DNA of 64,000 nucleotides from Triticum aestivum (lineage: Eukaryota; Streptophyta; Magnoliopsida; Poales; Poaceae), in the NCBI RefSeq assembly GCF_018294505.1, contig NC_057801.1:431238619-431302618 (forward strand), read 5' to 3'. Position numbers and translations under genes: made by a program. Below, piece by piece: positions 11,473-22,063 of the stretch (the first letter of the stretch is position 1; each line of letters starts with the position of its first letter). The notes under the pieces are model-generated. The model worked only from the letters and a program-made list of their open reading frames with translations. It was not told the DNA's origin and did no database searches.

Positions 11473-11737
11473 GAAGCTGTTTGGTTCCCGGCCACAGTTT
11501 GCCAAGCCAAAATTTGGCAGCCACAGTTTGACAAGCATGTGTTTGGTTTTTTGTCACACTTTGGCTTGCCACACTTTATTGCCCCTATGGCCCACTTGTT
11601 AAAGAGACAATTTTTTTACCAACTTTTGCCAAAGTTTGGCGTCCAATTTCTTAGTCACACTTGTGTGGCTTGCCATATTTGTGTGGCTAGCCACACTTTG
11701 GCTTGGCCACACTAGTCTTCAACCAAACAGACCCTAA
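11473..11737. mobile_element. MITE-like element with CTGTTTGGTT termini
   Basis: The left end reads GAAGCTGTTTGGTTCCC and the right end reads AACCAAACAGACCC, forming inverted termini. The internal text repeats CCACACTTTGGC-like words. This resembles hAT or Tourist-like MITEs of grasses. The target duplication is unclear (TTA on the left, TAA on the right). Confidence 0.55.
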
Positions 11738-13020
11738 ATTTCGATAAGAGATAAAACAGGGACAATTTTTAAATGAAAATTATTTTCAAGAAGAAACTGA
11801 TATATTCTCTGAAAAGAATGCCATCCCTCACCACTTTATCAAAACTAAAACTGTCACATAATCGTTATGTGCTACCTTCATAAACGAACGTTCTAAAGTT
11901 ACAAGGATCCCAAGATTATGGGTCCAGGCTTGTTGAGGAATTCGTTCGAGGAAAGTGAAGCGGCAAAATTGATCTCAGAGTAAAAGTGTTTTACAAACCA
12001 AACTGTTTTAAAAAAAAATCACATCGTTGACCCTTTTGTGCAGCGCCCGATAGTAAGACGTTGCACCCTACTGTGCAGCTCCTTACATGTAGACGCTGCA
12101 CTATGACGCCTGAGTGTTAGGCGCCGCATCTATCAGACGCTGCACATTAAAGGTTAATTCGGTGAAATATTTTTAAAAACGGTTTAGTTTGTGAAATAGT
12201 TTCGTGAGATTAAATTTGTGCCTTTTGCCACGTGAAGCGTCACGTTTCCAATGAGTCGCATCAGCCGGCCAGCCGTGTCGGGAACTAGGAGCAAAGTCAC
12301 TTGGGTTCTAACGCGTGGCGCGGCGACACGTAATCGCGGGCCCACCGAGCCGGACGCGGACGGCAGCGGCGTTCACCTCACAGCCGCACCCTAAAGCCAG
12401 CTACGCCTCGCTCCAGAGACCGCAAACGAAGCTCTAGAACCTGCAAAGATTCCCCTGCCTCACGCCACAATCATATACGCGGCCCTACCACGGTACACCA
12501 CTCACCAATCATTTTAGCCCATACAAAAAATTGCATCATCGGGCCATTTAGGTACACACTCTCGTGTTTGTTGTCATCGTTTCATTTTTTTTCTTTCAAA
12601 TTTCTAATTTTCTAATAACGGAAGAGATTTCCTTGCTGGGGCCTGAGCCTCCCCAGCGTCGTGTGCTGTGCTCGTCATCCATCATTGAGCCTTCTACGCA
12701 TCCTTTTGCTGGCAAAGGACATATGCTCTGTGTGTGACCAACTGACCATAACGCACGATGAGTAGTACTCCTACCACGAGTAAATAATTTTTCGAATTTC
12801 GACAGTGTCACAGCATTCGTGTTGCTGTATCCAACTCGACTACCTTGGACACCGAAAGCCTCGTCCGGTTCCCAGTTCTCAGCCTGCAAAAGTCCGCCCA
12901 CGCCGGAAGAATGGCGAAGCAAGGAGGCAAACGAGGATTTGCGGCATGTTGCTGCGCTCGCCCCGCCTCCCCCACGCGTCCCTCCACGCCACGCACTCGC
13001 GCTCGCGCTCCCCGCCCGCC
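11738..13020. other. 5' flank of ICME, no other gene seen
   Basis: GC content rises toward 12250-13020. A GGGCCCAC word near 12338 and ACACGTAA near 12327 are the kinds of sites bound by TCP-type and bZIP-type plant factors, but their use is inference. Near 12040-12160 several GACGCTGCAC-type words recur. The long open frame on the opposite strand at 12596-13138 is antisense to the ICME promoter and first exon and is not called. Confidence 0.4.
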
Positions 13021-13032
13021 TCCTCCTCCTCC

Positions 13033-13040
13033 TATTTAGG
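13033..13040 (+). promoter_or_regulatory. Probable TATA box of ICME
   Basis: TATTTAGG sits 92 bp upstream of the ATG. It follows a CT-rich tract and precedes CTCCATTCTTCC, a plausible initiation region about 30 bp downstream. The predicted 5' UTR is about 60-70 nt. Confidence 0.5.
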
Positions 13041-13131
13041 CGCGCCCCTCCTCCCCGCTCCATTCTTCCGCACCAACTCGAATCTCCCACTCCCAACCGC
13101 CCGGCGGACCTTCCCGAGCCTTCGCCACGCA

Positions 13132-16100
13132 ATGGCAATGCAGTTTCCCCCCTCCGGGGACGACGCGCGCGAGGCGGACGCGCTCCTCCCGCGGAGCGAC
13201 TCCGCCGGCCGCCGCCGCTCGTCGCCCGTGCAGTCCGCGTCCCCGAGGCCCCAGGGCTCGGCCGGCCCCAGGAGGCAGTCGTCCTTCCGCCACGACGTCG
13301 GCCATGCCGCCTCCGAGACCTACCTCGTCACGCGCCTCACCTTCACCCTGCTCCAGTACCTCGGGTAATCACCGAAATTCCTCGCTAGCTACTCCACTGT
13401 CTCAATCGCCACGAGGCACTCCAACTCGAGGGCGATCGCTATGATGCAACACGCACGGTAGTGGTGATGGTTTTGATGCTCCTGTAGCGACCCAAAATTT
13501 CAGTTCTACTTGGAAACTTCCTTATGCCCGGAGGTCGTTGAGATGGCTGAGTTGCCAAGGCAGCTTCATATCAATCCCTATGGAGAAGCCAACTCCACAA
13601 GGTTGTTTGATCACGCAATTGCGTGAGGGACATGGACTAGAATTAAGCTTCGGGGACCACATAACTGTTTCCCTGTCGTGCGGGCTTTGTCTTTGCATAA
13701 CAAACCATTTGTTCAGAAACAAATAAAAAACCTGTATCCATCTTGATTTGAAGATCTTGGCCCTTTTCGTTGTAAAAGACGGAACAAGGAGGGGATCGCT
13801 TTTATCTGCCTTAGAATCGTGTTTCGCATCTTTGCTACTACAACAATACAGCTATTTCTGTCATAACCGTCTCCAAGAGATGCATCGGGGGGACGATCTT
13901 GCAAGCAGTTCTGCTGAAACATAAATAAGCCTGTCATGTATTCACTAGAGTAGTTGGTTGTGTGCATCCTAGCGGCGCAAAGCCAGGTTGTGTGCTCATT
14001 GTGTTTGTATCCCTTTGATGCTGCATTATGAGTCCGTACTGAAAATTGCTGGGAATATATTAAGGAAATTTATTTTGAAGTATGGCATGGGGAGGCCATG
14101 CAAATTCTTGCCCTTATTGTAGTTCAAAACTACGTCCATCTTGATAGGTTAAGATTCACTGACAATTTTCACCCTTTTTGTCAGAATGTAGTGATGAATA
14201 GAATCACTGTTGATATTTTTCTGTTCCCGTTCTAATTTTATTATTATTCAGGTTAGGTTACCGCTGGATGAGGCAGCTTCTTGCCCTTGCAGTCTATGCC
14301 ATTCTACTTATGCCAGGTTTTTTGCAAGGTATATTGCAGACAGGTTACCATTTCAGGGATTGCGCTATTAGTTTTTGTTATGCACATCAAGGAGCATGTG
14401 GATGGATATTCTTTGTTATTTCTGATGTTCATGAGGTCTTCTGCTTCTTGAATGGACCCTTGGATTGTTGGCTCATTTCATTAGAATATGGTATCATCGA
14501 TATCCTATAGCATTCTGAAAACATTCTTTTCTTACTGCAGTTGGATATTACTATTTCTTTTCAAGTCAGGTTCGTAGAAGTATAGTTTATGGAGAACAAC
14601 CGAGAAACAGGTTAGATTTGTATATACCCAAAGATAATAGAAGACCCTGTCCCGTGGTGGCCTTTGTAACTGGTGGGGCCTGGATTATTGGGTGAGCTGA
14701 TATTTTTGCAACTACGCATTCCGTTAATCCTTCACGGCGACTTCATTTGTTGACAACCTTGCTCGAAATTCAGTTACAAGGCATGGGGTGCCCTTCTTGG
14801 CAGGCGGTTGGCTGAGAGAGGAATCATAGTTGCTTGCATTGATTACAGGTGCTGCTTGATTTCCGTTGAAATCACTCCATATTATTTTGTTAATAATATG
14901 AAACAATTGTTTCACTTTTTATTTGCTTGACACAATATTCACACGTCTATTTTCAGAAATTTTCCTCAAGGAACAATAAGTGACATGGTTAGCGATGCTT
15001 CTCAGGGGATCTCATTCGTGTGTAACAACATTGCTAGTTATGGAGGTGATCCTAATCAGTAAGATAACCATTTTTTTGTGTGTACGAAAGTGACTTTTGA
15101 ATGACCACAAAGAGCAGTTTTTCCCTTAGGCTAAGTTTACGTGCCAATTCATGTCATTTGCTTAAGAAGATGCATGATTCGGTTAACCGATGATTGTCAG
15201 CTAGATAGCCACAAATTATTGATGAATTATTCAGGAAACTTGACCTCTTTTTATACACTGGACACTTCTTAGAACTTTACTTAAAGCCCTTGTGCTAGCT
15301 TAAGTTTTATAAATATTTACATGTCATTTTGCATTATGTTGATGGCATATATTTACATCATTCTGTTTATTATCATTACTGATACCTTCCACCATAGTGA
15401 TGTTTGTATATGCACGGCATTTCAGTTATCATAACTCTGTATGACCTAGTTGATTTTACGATAAACTTGTAGGATCTACTTGATGGGTCAGTCAGCAGGA
15501 GCACATATTTCAGCATGTGCCCTAATGGAACAGGCAGTAAAAGAGTCTAGCGGACAGCCCATTTCTTGGAGTGTTACACAAATCAAGGCATACTTTGGTT
15601 TATCTGGAGGGTGAGATCTTAGGTTCCTTGCTGGTTAGTCTTTTGTGCATGACTATTCAACTACTTGTGGAACTTAAGATAGTACAAGCATCAGAGCTCC
15701 TGTAAGCTGTGATGACATTTTAGGGGTTTTGGTTTTAGAATACTCCTTAAAACCCATAACCAAAGGTTAAATTTCATATTGTTCACAGAATATTTGAGTG
15801 ATTGCTCCTGGAAGATATTGACTTCAGATATTTGGCCAGATACTGGGTACACATTAGGTTGCCCTTTTGTGTATTCAAAAAGTAATTGCAGTGATCATAT
15901 TTTGTATGTTCTGGATTTGAACTAATTCGAACGTATCAATATGAGAGCTAGACTTAAAATAGTAAAACCAAACCAATTGTTGTCTTTGTATTTGCAACCA
16001 GATGGCTGTATAGATTGTCTTTTAGAAGACCTTATAAATTTTCCAACTTCTCCTCTGCCAGTAATTACAATAATAGTTTGGTCCAAATTTTTGGAATGAC

Positions 16101-19100
16101 GCCACTACCAAACTCCTTCACCTAGTCCCAGTTGCTTCTAGTCTACAAAGAGGACACCATCATATTCCAATGTCACATGGAGTTTGATAGATTTGTACTT
16201 CAAAGTTATCTTGAAATATATATTGTGATATTTCTTTTTCATTGGATTACAAATAAAACTTGACCTCCAATATTTTATGTTTCCTTTCGGATGTATAATG
16301 GTGGACACTCGACATGGTTCAGTAACAGTAATATTTTGCAGATACAACATCCATAATTTGGTCGACCATTTCCATCAGCGTGGTCTGAACCGTTCAATAT
16401 TTCTCAGGTAGTAATATGACTATGTTTTGATCCATCTATTTAATAATAAATTGATACTGACACCAAGCACAATTACTGTTTCAGTATAATGGAGGGAGAA
16501 GAAGCATTGTCACGTTATTCTCCTGAAATTGTTGTCAAGGAGTCGAGTACCCGGACCATAGCTCTACTTCCTCGTATCTTTCTTATGCATGGAACAGATG
16601 ATTATTCAATACCATCGTCTGCCAGGTTTGTTTATGTCTTCTGCAGATGTTTATTTAACACAATGAAGGGCAAACCATACCCACCTACCCTCCAAAAATT
16701 CTTGATGTCGTGGTAAAAGGAAATTCTTTTACTGTGCAAGTTCATCTGCATCTCAATTTATTAAAACAAACTTTCCTTGGCATCTTAGTTTAGTCACTGT
16801 CTGTTCTTCTGATCTACTCCCTCCGTTCCTAAATATTTGTCTTTCTAGAGATTTCAACAAGTGAATACATACGGAGCAAGATGAGTGAATCTACACTCTA
16901 AAATATGTCTATGTACATCCGTATGTGGTAGTCCATTTGAAATCTCTAAAAAGACAAATATTTAGGAACGGAGGGAGTAGTTGAAAAGACTACAGAAAAT
17001 ACTCTAGTTGGATTTCATGAAACAATAAACCAAGGTTGTGTAGGATATCTCGCCTTGGCATTTCAATTTACAGTATACAACTTCAGTGAGTTGAAAAGGC
17101 TACAGAAAATACTCTAGTTGGATTTCATGAAACAATAAACCAAGCTGGGGTAAGGTAACATACCCTTTCGCAGTCACAGCGTCAAACTTTTCTAAGTTAA
17201 ATGTCATGGTCTTTCCTTCTCCACTTTTAGGCTTTTAGCATCTCTTTTAGTACCAAGGTAATTGTTGAAGATGAAGTATATTAAAACCAAAACTGTACAT
17301 AAAGTTTGCAAAGTTGAAAGGTATATTCACACTTTTCTTTGATAGGAACAATAGCAGAACTATTCATACACCACTCTTTGTTAAACTCCAGAAGTCCAGA
17401 TGATAGTATATTTGTCAAAATACTGGCAAGTTTGGGGATTAACTGACTAGACATGAATATTCTCTCTGGTTTTACATGTGCAGCATTAAGTGTCAACTAT
17501 TTCACCTGTAACAATAATACTACGTCTGAGAATTCTTTTTGACTTTCTACTCATTTATATTTTGCTGCTTCTAGTGCAAGCCTACAAGGTTGATCTATTG
17601 CCTGTTACTTGGATTGATATTTAGTTGATTGCTCCCTTGTTTAACTGACATAATGTTTCCCAATTTCACGATAGAAGTTACTCTGCTTTTTATGTGCAGT
17701 CGAACTTTTGTAGACGTCCTTCAACAAGTTGGTGCCCAGGCCACATTATTATTGTACGAAGGGAAAACACATACAGATATATTTATACAGGTGATAAATG
17801 TGGATGTCGATAATGAATCATTTTTTGTGTCATAGTATATTATAGTAGTTATATCTGTAAAGTCCAACTTGATTCATATGCTAACTATTTACTCAAACAG
17901 TAAGGACTTCATTCGCAAATTTTCTTACTTTTTTTTACTTTACTAAATGAAAATGGTGGATTTCTGGAAAGACTACCTCCTCAATGTGCTATTTCAAATA
18001 TTTGAGGTCATTGTATGAACAAATTCTCAGGATAGAACATGGGATTATGTGGGCCTTTCCTTGGTTCACTAGGTTATGGCGACACTGAATCCTACTAGTA
18101 CCAACTATGTAGTAATACTAGAATATTTTATGTAGGGAAAAAGTAGTAGTTGCTATATCATTCAACTTAATAGTGGTGACTTGTCAAATCAACTAAAGTG
18201 TTAGGGTGTGCATAGTTGAGCCAAACCAGTTCTGGCCAAGGTTTTGCTTGCCTATTATTGGGCCATATTGCCAATTAGAATGAACTCGAGTGGGAAAAGG
18301 GACATGGGCATGAAGCTTTCTTGGCAACATTCCAATTCCAAACAAGGACCAAAGTTCTGGTTGTGACCAAACAATTGGTATGGTTGTTTTTGTCACAAAC
18401 CAAACATACCCTAAATACCCCTGCCTTCATTCTTTTTGAGAAAACGCAAAAAGGTTTTGCGTTTCATTTCATTAGAAAGCAGGAGAGTTTGGTACAGCCT
18501 CCCTCAAAGAGGGTAAAAGATACATGGTGGTTGTTTAGTGAACGTCCCAGGTTGTCGGCAATAACAATCGAAGGCCGAGGACTCCGGTTCTAGACCAAAG
18601 TGCGGCTTCCTCTTTGATACGTGCAATGGTGTTCGGTGCAGACGGGAGGTCGCCATCGAAGCCACACGTGTTCCTCTGCTTCCAGATAATCCAGGGAATC
18701 AGCAGAGTGGCGGAGGCAAGGCCCTTGCATAGCGGCTTGGGAGTGATCTGCTTAGGCAGAGTGTCGCAGTTTTGAACTAACCTTAGTTCAAGACTAAAAA
18801 AGGACAGACCCAGTGCATAGAAGCTCCCACACAAGGTGGGGTCTGGGGAGGGATTATAGGAACCTAGTCTTACCCCTGCAAAGTGCAATGCAGAGAGGCT
18901 GGTTTAGTTCAAGACTGCGACACTTATTATGGATCGGAGGGAGTATTAGTTAGTAAGAGAGAGATCTTATCACGTCTTTGCTACCTCTGAACTGGTAACT
19001 GCTGTATAATTATGTAATTAAAACATCTCGCCTAATTATGAGGCTCTAACTTGTTACTCTTGAGTTTTGTTCTAACTTGTTTATTTAAATCTTTTCACAG

Positions 19101-19259
19101 GATCCTCTTAGGGGTGGAAGGGATCCTTTGGTTGAAGATGTCTTTTCTGTTATTTATGCCGATGATGCAACTCGCCAAAATGCAGCTTCTGCGCCAACTC
19201 CAAGGCGCCTGGTTTTTGAGTGGCAATTGCAGTTGGCCCGTTGGATTAGTCCCTTCTAG
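13132..19259 (+). CDS. ICME: Isoprenylcysteine alpha-carbonyl methylesterase, ten exons
   Basis: Exons: 13132-13364, 14252-14328, 14541-14691, 14774-14848, 14957-15058, 15473-15610, 16342-16407, 16485-16625, 17700-17790, 19101-19259. All introns are GT-AG, the phases agree, and the 1,233 nt give 410 residues plus TAG, close to the roughly 410-430 residues of plant ICME proteins. The enzyme removes the methyl ester from the C-terminal prenylcysteine of prenylated proteins, reversing ICMT; in Arabidopsis it dampens the abscisic-acid response and sits in endomembranes. The N-terminal ~60 residues are Ser/Arg/Pro-rich and variable. Hydrophobic segments lie at about 65-77 and 83-110. Alpha/beta-hydrolase motifs: TGGAW (147-151, oxyanion region), GQSAGAH (218-224, nucleophile Ser220), GTDD (317-320, acid), GKTHTD (349-354, His352). 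A second ATG follows two codons later, so the exact start is open. No frameshift or nonsense codon is seen. It could be a close ICMEL paralogue. Confidence 0.93.
16817..16977. mobile_element. Stowaway MITE in ICME intron 8
   Basis: A 161-bp element with CTCCCTCCGTTCCTAAATA at the left and its inverted copy at the right, flanked by TA at 16815-16816 and 978-979. This is typical of Tc1/mariner-type Stowaway MITEs. It belongs to the same subfamily as the copy at 22560-22731. Confidence 0.95.
16980..17145 (+). repeat. Direct 55-bp duplication in ICME intron 8
   Basis: TTGAAAAGACTACAGAAAAT begins a 55-bp block at 16981, and a nearly identical block begins at 17091 (AC becomes GC in the first words). 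The copies are 110 bp apart and separated by unrelated sequence. Confidence 0.9.
18201..18414. mobile_element. MITE-like element in ICME intron 9
   Basis: The left end TTAGGGTGTGCATAG and right end CAAACATACCCTAA form inverted termini. Internal words such as CCAGTTCTGGCCAAG and CAAAGTTCTGGTTGTG partly mirror each other. This is consistent with a Tourist-like or hAT-like MITE; the class is uncertain. Confidence 0.55.
18425..18767 (-). mobile_element. 5'-truncated LINE fragment in ICME intron 9
   Basis: Read on the - strand this encodes a short peptide stretch with the WIIWKQRN motif found downstream of reverse transcriptase in plant LINEs. It ends in a characteristic AT-rich tail, CATTTCATT..GCGTTTTCTC, near 18430-18470. 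The rest of ORF2 is missing. The fragment joins the Stowaway remnant at about 18768 without a visible target duplication. Confidence 0.7.
18768..18943. mobile_element. Stowaway MITE remnant split by a SINE
   Basis: The right end GACACTTATTATGGATCGGAGGGAG followed by TA (18944-18945) is a Stowaway terminus. The left arm GTGTCGCAGTTTTGAAC is present, but its outer CTCCCTCCGATCC end is missing where the LINE fragment begins. The central fold is interrupted by the SINE at 18796-18903. Confidence 0.75.
18796..18903. mobile_element. SINE fragment with 13-bp target duplication
   Basis: A 108-bp insert containing GGGGTCTGGGGAGGG, TCTTACCCCTGC and GCAGAGAGGCTGG, words typical of the Au-type SINE of grasses. 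It is bounded exactly by TTAGTTCAAGACT at 18783-18795 and 18904-18916. No B-box-containing tRNA head is visible, so it is a partial copy. Orientation is not decided. Confidence 0.65.
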
Positions 19260-19420
19260 AAGGTAATTGCTCTTACCGCCTTGCCTTGAACTCCTTCCCT
19301 GCTAGAATTCTTTTTGTGTAGTAAAAAATGCTACGGTTCTCATTAAACTGTACGAATGTATTAATTGTGGCCGTGCCAATATTGTATTATCCTGTGCCGA
19401 GTCTTCTGTTATGGGATTTC
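19260..19420 (+). other. Probable ICME 3' UTR
   Basis: AT-rich sequence after the TAG stop, with TGTA-type far-upstream elements (TTGTGTAG near 19313, AATGTATTAAT near 19354). The exact cleavage site cannot be fixed from the sequence. Confidence 0.4.
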
Positions 19421-19739
19421 TTTTGAGTTCATTAACTTGAGGTGAGGGTAGTTCTTCTCAATCACCATTGATGTTGACTTGGAATTCTGTGTTAATTTCA
19501 ACCTCTAAGCTCCCTAAGGCATATAAGAAGTTGTGACTTGTGCGCACTCCAGGTTTTTTTTCGTGGCGGGCCTTGCTTGTCAGTCGGTCAGGACCAATGA
19601 TTTGACCTGGGCCCAGCCGCGAGGTGCCTGTATCGCTTGCTTGGGCTTCATATCACCTGCCAGCCGTCGGACATCCCGGTACCCCTGGTACTCCTTCAGA
19701 CATAGGCAGAGCAGTAGGAAAGTACGGTCGTCCGGTGGA

Positions 19740-20005
19740 GGCCAAATTCGTTGTTTTGACCCTTTTGCGAAACTTTAGCAGGATCTGACCCTGGTTCGAA
19801 ATTTTTTCGGGATCTGACCCTTTTCCTACCGCCATAGTCATTGGCTGTAGGTTACACTGCCTACCGCCACAGTCTCCGGCGGTAGGATTCAACTGCGTTA
19901 TAATGTCGTTATAACATGAAAAATAGTCTACCGCCAAGGACCTTGGCGGTAGACCGTTATACCCTACCGCCAGGGTCCTTGGCGGTAGGGTCTGCCACTA
20001 CCTTC
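19740..20005. repeat. Hairpin-rich repeat with CTACCGCCA words
   Basis: A block of related words (GATCTGACCC twice, CTACCGCCA several times) contains two adjacent near-perfect palindromes. One is about 19929-19953, centred on GGACC with arms CTACCGCCAAGG. The other is about 19963-19991 with arms CCCTACCGCCA. Its transposon class is not recognised. Confidence 0.6.
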
Positions 20006-20129
20006 ACTTTGAAAATGTGGTCGCCTGTGCATGCATGCCGGCTGGGGCTGGCTCGTTGCAGAGAAATTGATTTAGTGTTAGGTAATATACTCCTATGAAC
20101 CATGGCAGAGAAGAACAGTGGTTTGCTAG

Positions 20130-20448
20130 TGGTAGAACCAGGGATCCTACCGGACCTGCTGCGTAGGTTGTAGGGGAAGGATGGAGCGGGGCGAGGCGAT
20201 GAGCGGGTGGGCCGGCAGCTGGGCGCCGTCGGGTCGGAGAGAGATGGCGGCGACGGCTAGGGTTAGAGGCGGCTAGGGTTCCGGCTCCTTTGGGAGCCGG
20301 GCAATAGGGATAATAATATTCTTATTGCTTGATTCCATAAAGAGTCTTACAGCCTATATTTATAACCTAGATAACTTGCATAAGAATTAACCTAAGATAA
20401 CTTGTGGGCTAAGATTGCCCGGTGGGCCTAGCTAAACCGGTCATAACA
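20130..20448 (-). mobile_element. Short Ty3/Gypsy LTR
   Basis: On the - strand the LTR starts TGTTATGACCGGTTTAGC and ends CTGGTTCTACCA, 319 bp. A purine-rich tract (GGCGGGGAGAAG, 20449-20460) lies immediately upstream on that strand and is the polypurine tract. Its neighbour at 20449-20925 is the internal remnant. The second LTR was not found. Confidence 0.7.
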
Positions 20449-20925
20449 CTTCTCCCCGCCTGCACAAACAGCTCGTCCTCGAGCTGTAAGGTGGGGAAGC
20501 GCTTGTTGAACTTCTCGAGATGATCAACCAGCGTCAAACACCTTCTCGGCCACCACCTTGTCGGCAGCTGGGGCGGCCAGGTCGGCGGCGACGGCGTCCT
20601 CCGGAATGTAGTCTGTAACCTCCAGGTAGAAGAGTCGCGGGCAGGCATGGCCGGGCGTGTAGGGCTTGTCGCAGTTGAAGCACAACCCTTGGCGGCGACG
20701 CTCGAGTAGCTCGGCTGAGGTGAGCCGGTGGAATGGGCGCGCCGCGGTCGCGGCGAGGGGTGCCGCGGAAGCCTGCGCAGGCCGACCTTGTACGGAATCC
20801 GGCCCGGGTAGCGACCCAGCGGTCCGGGACGGTGATGCCTGCTGGATGGCCACCGCGCGGTGCTCGAACGCGCGGGCGTAGTACATGGCCGACTGAAGAT
20901 CCTGGGGTCCCCGAACCTACATGAG
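20449..20925 (-). pseudogene. Collapsed Ty3/Gypsy gag-pol remnant
   Basis: On the - strand about 120 residues of gag are readable (20886-20524). They end with a zinc-knuckle region (GLCFNCDKPYTPGHAC) of the CX2CX4HX4C type, which binds genomic RNA in retroelement particles. The frame then jumps straight to a short peptide typical of the very end of pol (LQLEDELFVQ, about 20500-20460), followed by the polypurine tract and LTR. Protease, reverse transcriptase, RNase H and integrase are therefore missing. Internal deletion, probably near 20525, is the simplest reading. Confidence 0.7.
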
Positions 20926-21754
20926 TCGAAACAACGCCTTCTTTTACCCCTTCTGTTTTTGAAGTTGTAGATAAGGTGTACTTTATATCACTCACAAAGG
21001 CTTGTAATCACGGGTTCTGTGAGGTAACATAAAAGTTGATTGAGGAAGTTTTGTTGTTGTTTCTAAATGCATAGGGTAATTTCGGAAGTGTCCACCTTTG
21101 ACTTTTCTGTTCATAATTACCAAGTGTGTGTGCTTCTAATTTTTGGGTAAGTGTGGCTGGTCATTCATGTAGTGTTACTTTTTGAGACATCATCAGCGTT
21201 TAAGGTGATTGGTTGTGCGAATTTGTAACAGTTCTGTGTCCTGAAATCTCTGTTCGTTTGATGATTGCGGTTGTGTAGGATCATGATAATCGTTTGTCAT
21301 GTACTCCTATTATTGTTGGCATAATGGGTTTTGCTTTTTTTTTTTACAGACGACACCGCGGAGATGATGATTCTTAGGGTCTCGGCGATTGGCGTTTGTG
21401 TTACTGTATTTGCCAATCGAACCCAAACAAACACACGTAAAATGGGGGAAAGCAGTGAAACATCAAGCAAGATAAGATGAAGCAGATGGCAGAACTACAC
21501 GTCTTATTTGTAATATTCGTCCCATGGATTGCACACACACTGTCAGCGCCTGTCGAGGCATGATCGACATCATGGGAGACAGAGGAAGGGAAAGGCGGGA
21601 TTCATATATAATTCATAGCACCATGAAGATAGCATGCAAGCTCCATTTCTTCTGCTGCCGTTGTCAGTTTTTTGCTGCTGCTGGCTTGGAGCTCTTCACC
21701 TGCTGTCATTTGAAAAACACCAGATCATCAGGGAAAGAGCATGCAAGGTGAAGG
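20926..21754. other. Intergenic sequence, nothing recognised
   Basis: Low-complexity T-run at 21337-21348. No domain-bearing open frame. It could include the 3' UTR of the - strand gene that follows. Confidence 0.4.
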
Positions 21755-21967
21755 TTATAAGGATCTCAATACGACATCAGCTGCAGGTTGTACCCTCTTC
21801 TTAGGCTCCCGTGGCTTTGACTCAGCCTTCTTGATGCCGCCCTTGGCGGCTGCTGGCTTGGTCGCCGTGGCACTGAGCTTTGCAGGCCCCTTGGTGGCAC
21901 TAACCTTGGTAGGCTCCTTGGCCTGCCCTTCAAGTCCGGTTGGCTTCACGGCCTTCAGGGATGCCAT
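21755..21967 (-). CDS. Small Lys/Ala/Pro-rich protein, 70 residues
   Basis: Open frame from ATG at 21967 to TAA at 21755. The product begins MASLKAVKPTGLEG and is dominated by Lys, Ala, Pro, Thr and Ser. It has repeated (A/T)K(P/G)-type steps and a basic KPREPKKR patch at about residues 51-58, and no Cys, Trp or Tyr. That composition recalls H1-type tails or disordered stress proteins, but I recognise no family. A canonical TATA box lies 89-96 bp upstream on the same strand, with a short leader and no intervening ATG. This promoter geometry is the main reason to call a gene rather than a chance frame. Downstream a second Ala/Lys-rich frame (about 21700-21660) might be a further exon, but I could not prove a splice. 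The last ten residues differ in character and may be intronic read-through. Confidence 0.55.
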   Translation of the reverse strand: MASLKAVKPTGLEGQAKEPTKVSATKGPAKLSATATKPAAAKGGIKKAESKPREPKKRVQPAADVVLRSL

Positions 21968-22055
21968 TCTTATATGCTGCTCTGTTCCGGCACTGGAAGG
22001 CTCAGAAGCTTAAGCTGTCGTGTGCTTGATGAACTGGGGAATGGATGGACCAAGG

Positions 22056-22063
22056 TATTTATA
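22056..22063 (-). promoter_or_regulatory. TATA box of the small - strand gene
   Basis: Read on the - strand the sequence is CTATAAATACC, a consensus plant TATA box. Initiation would fall near 22030, giving a leader of roughly 60 nt before the ATG at 21967. Confidence 0.65.

Noticed and set aside
11410..11715. 101-codon frame in the MITE-like element
   Set aside because: It covers the repeated CCACACTTTGGC words of the element and has no domain.
12596..13138. Long open frame on the - strand (180 codons) over the ICME promoter and first exon
   Set aside because: It is antisense to a well-supported gene, lies in GC-rich DNA where stops are rare, and shows no domain.
12805..13390. Two longer + strand frames overlapping ICME exon 1
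   Set aside because: They run through the TATA box and 5' UTR. The ICME ATG at 13132 gives a product of the expected length and start.
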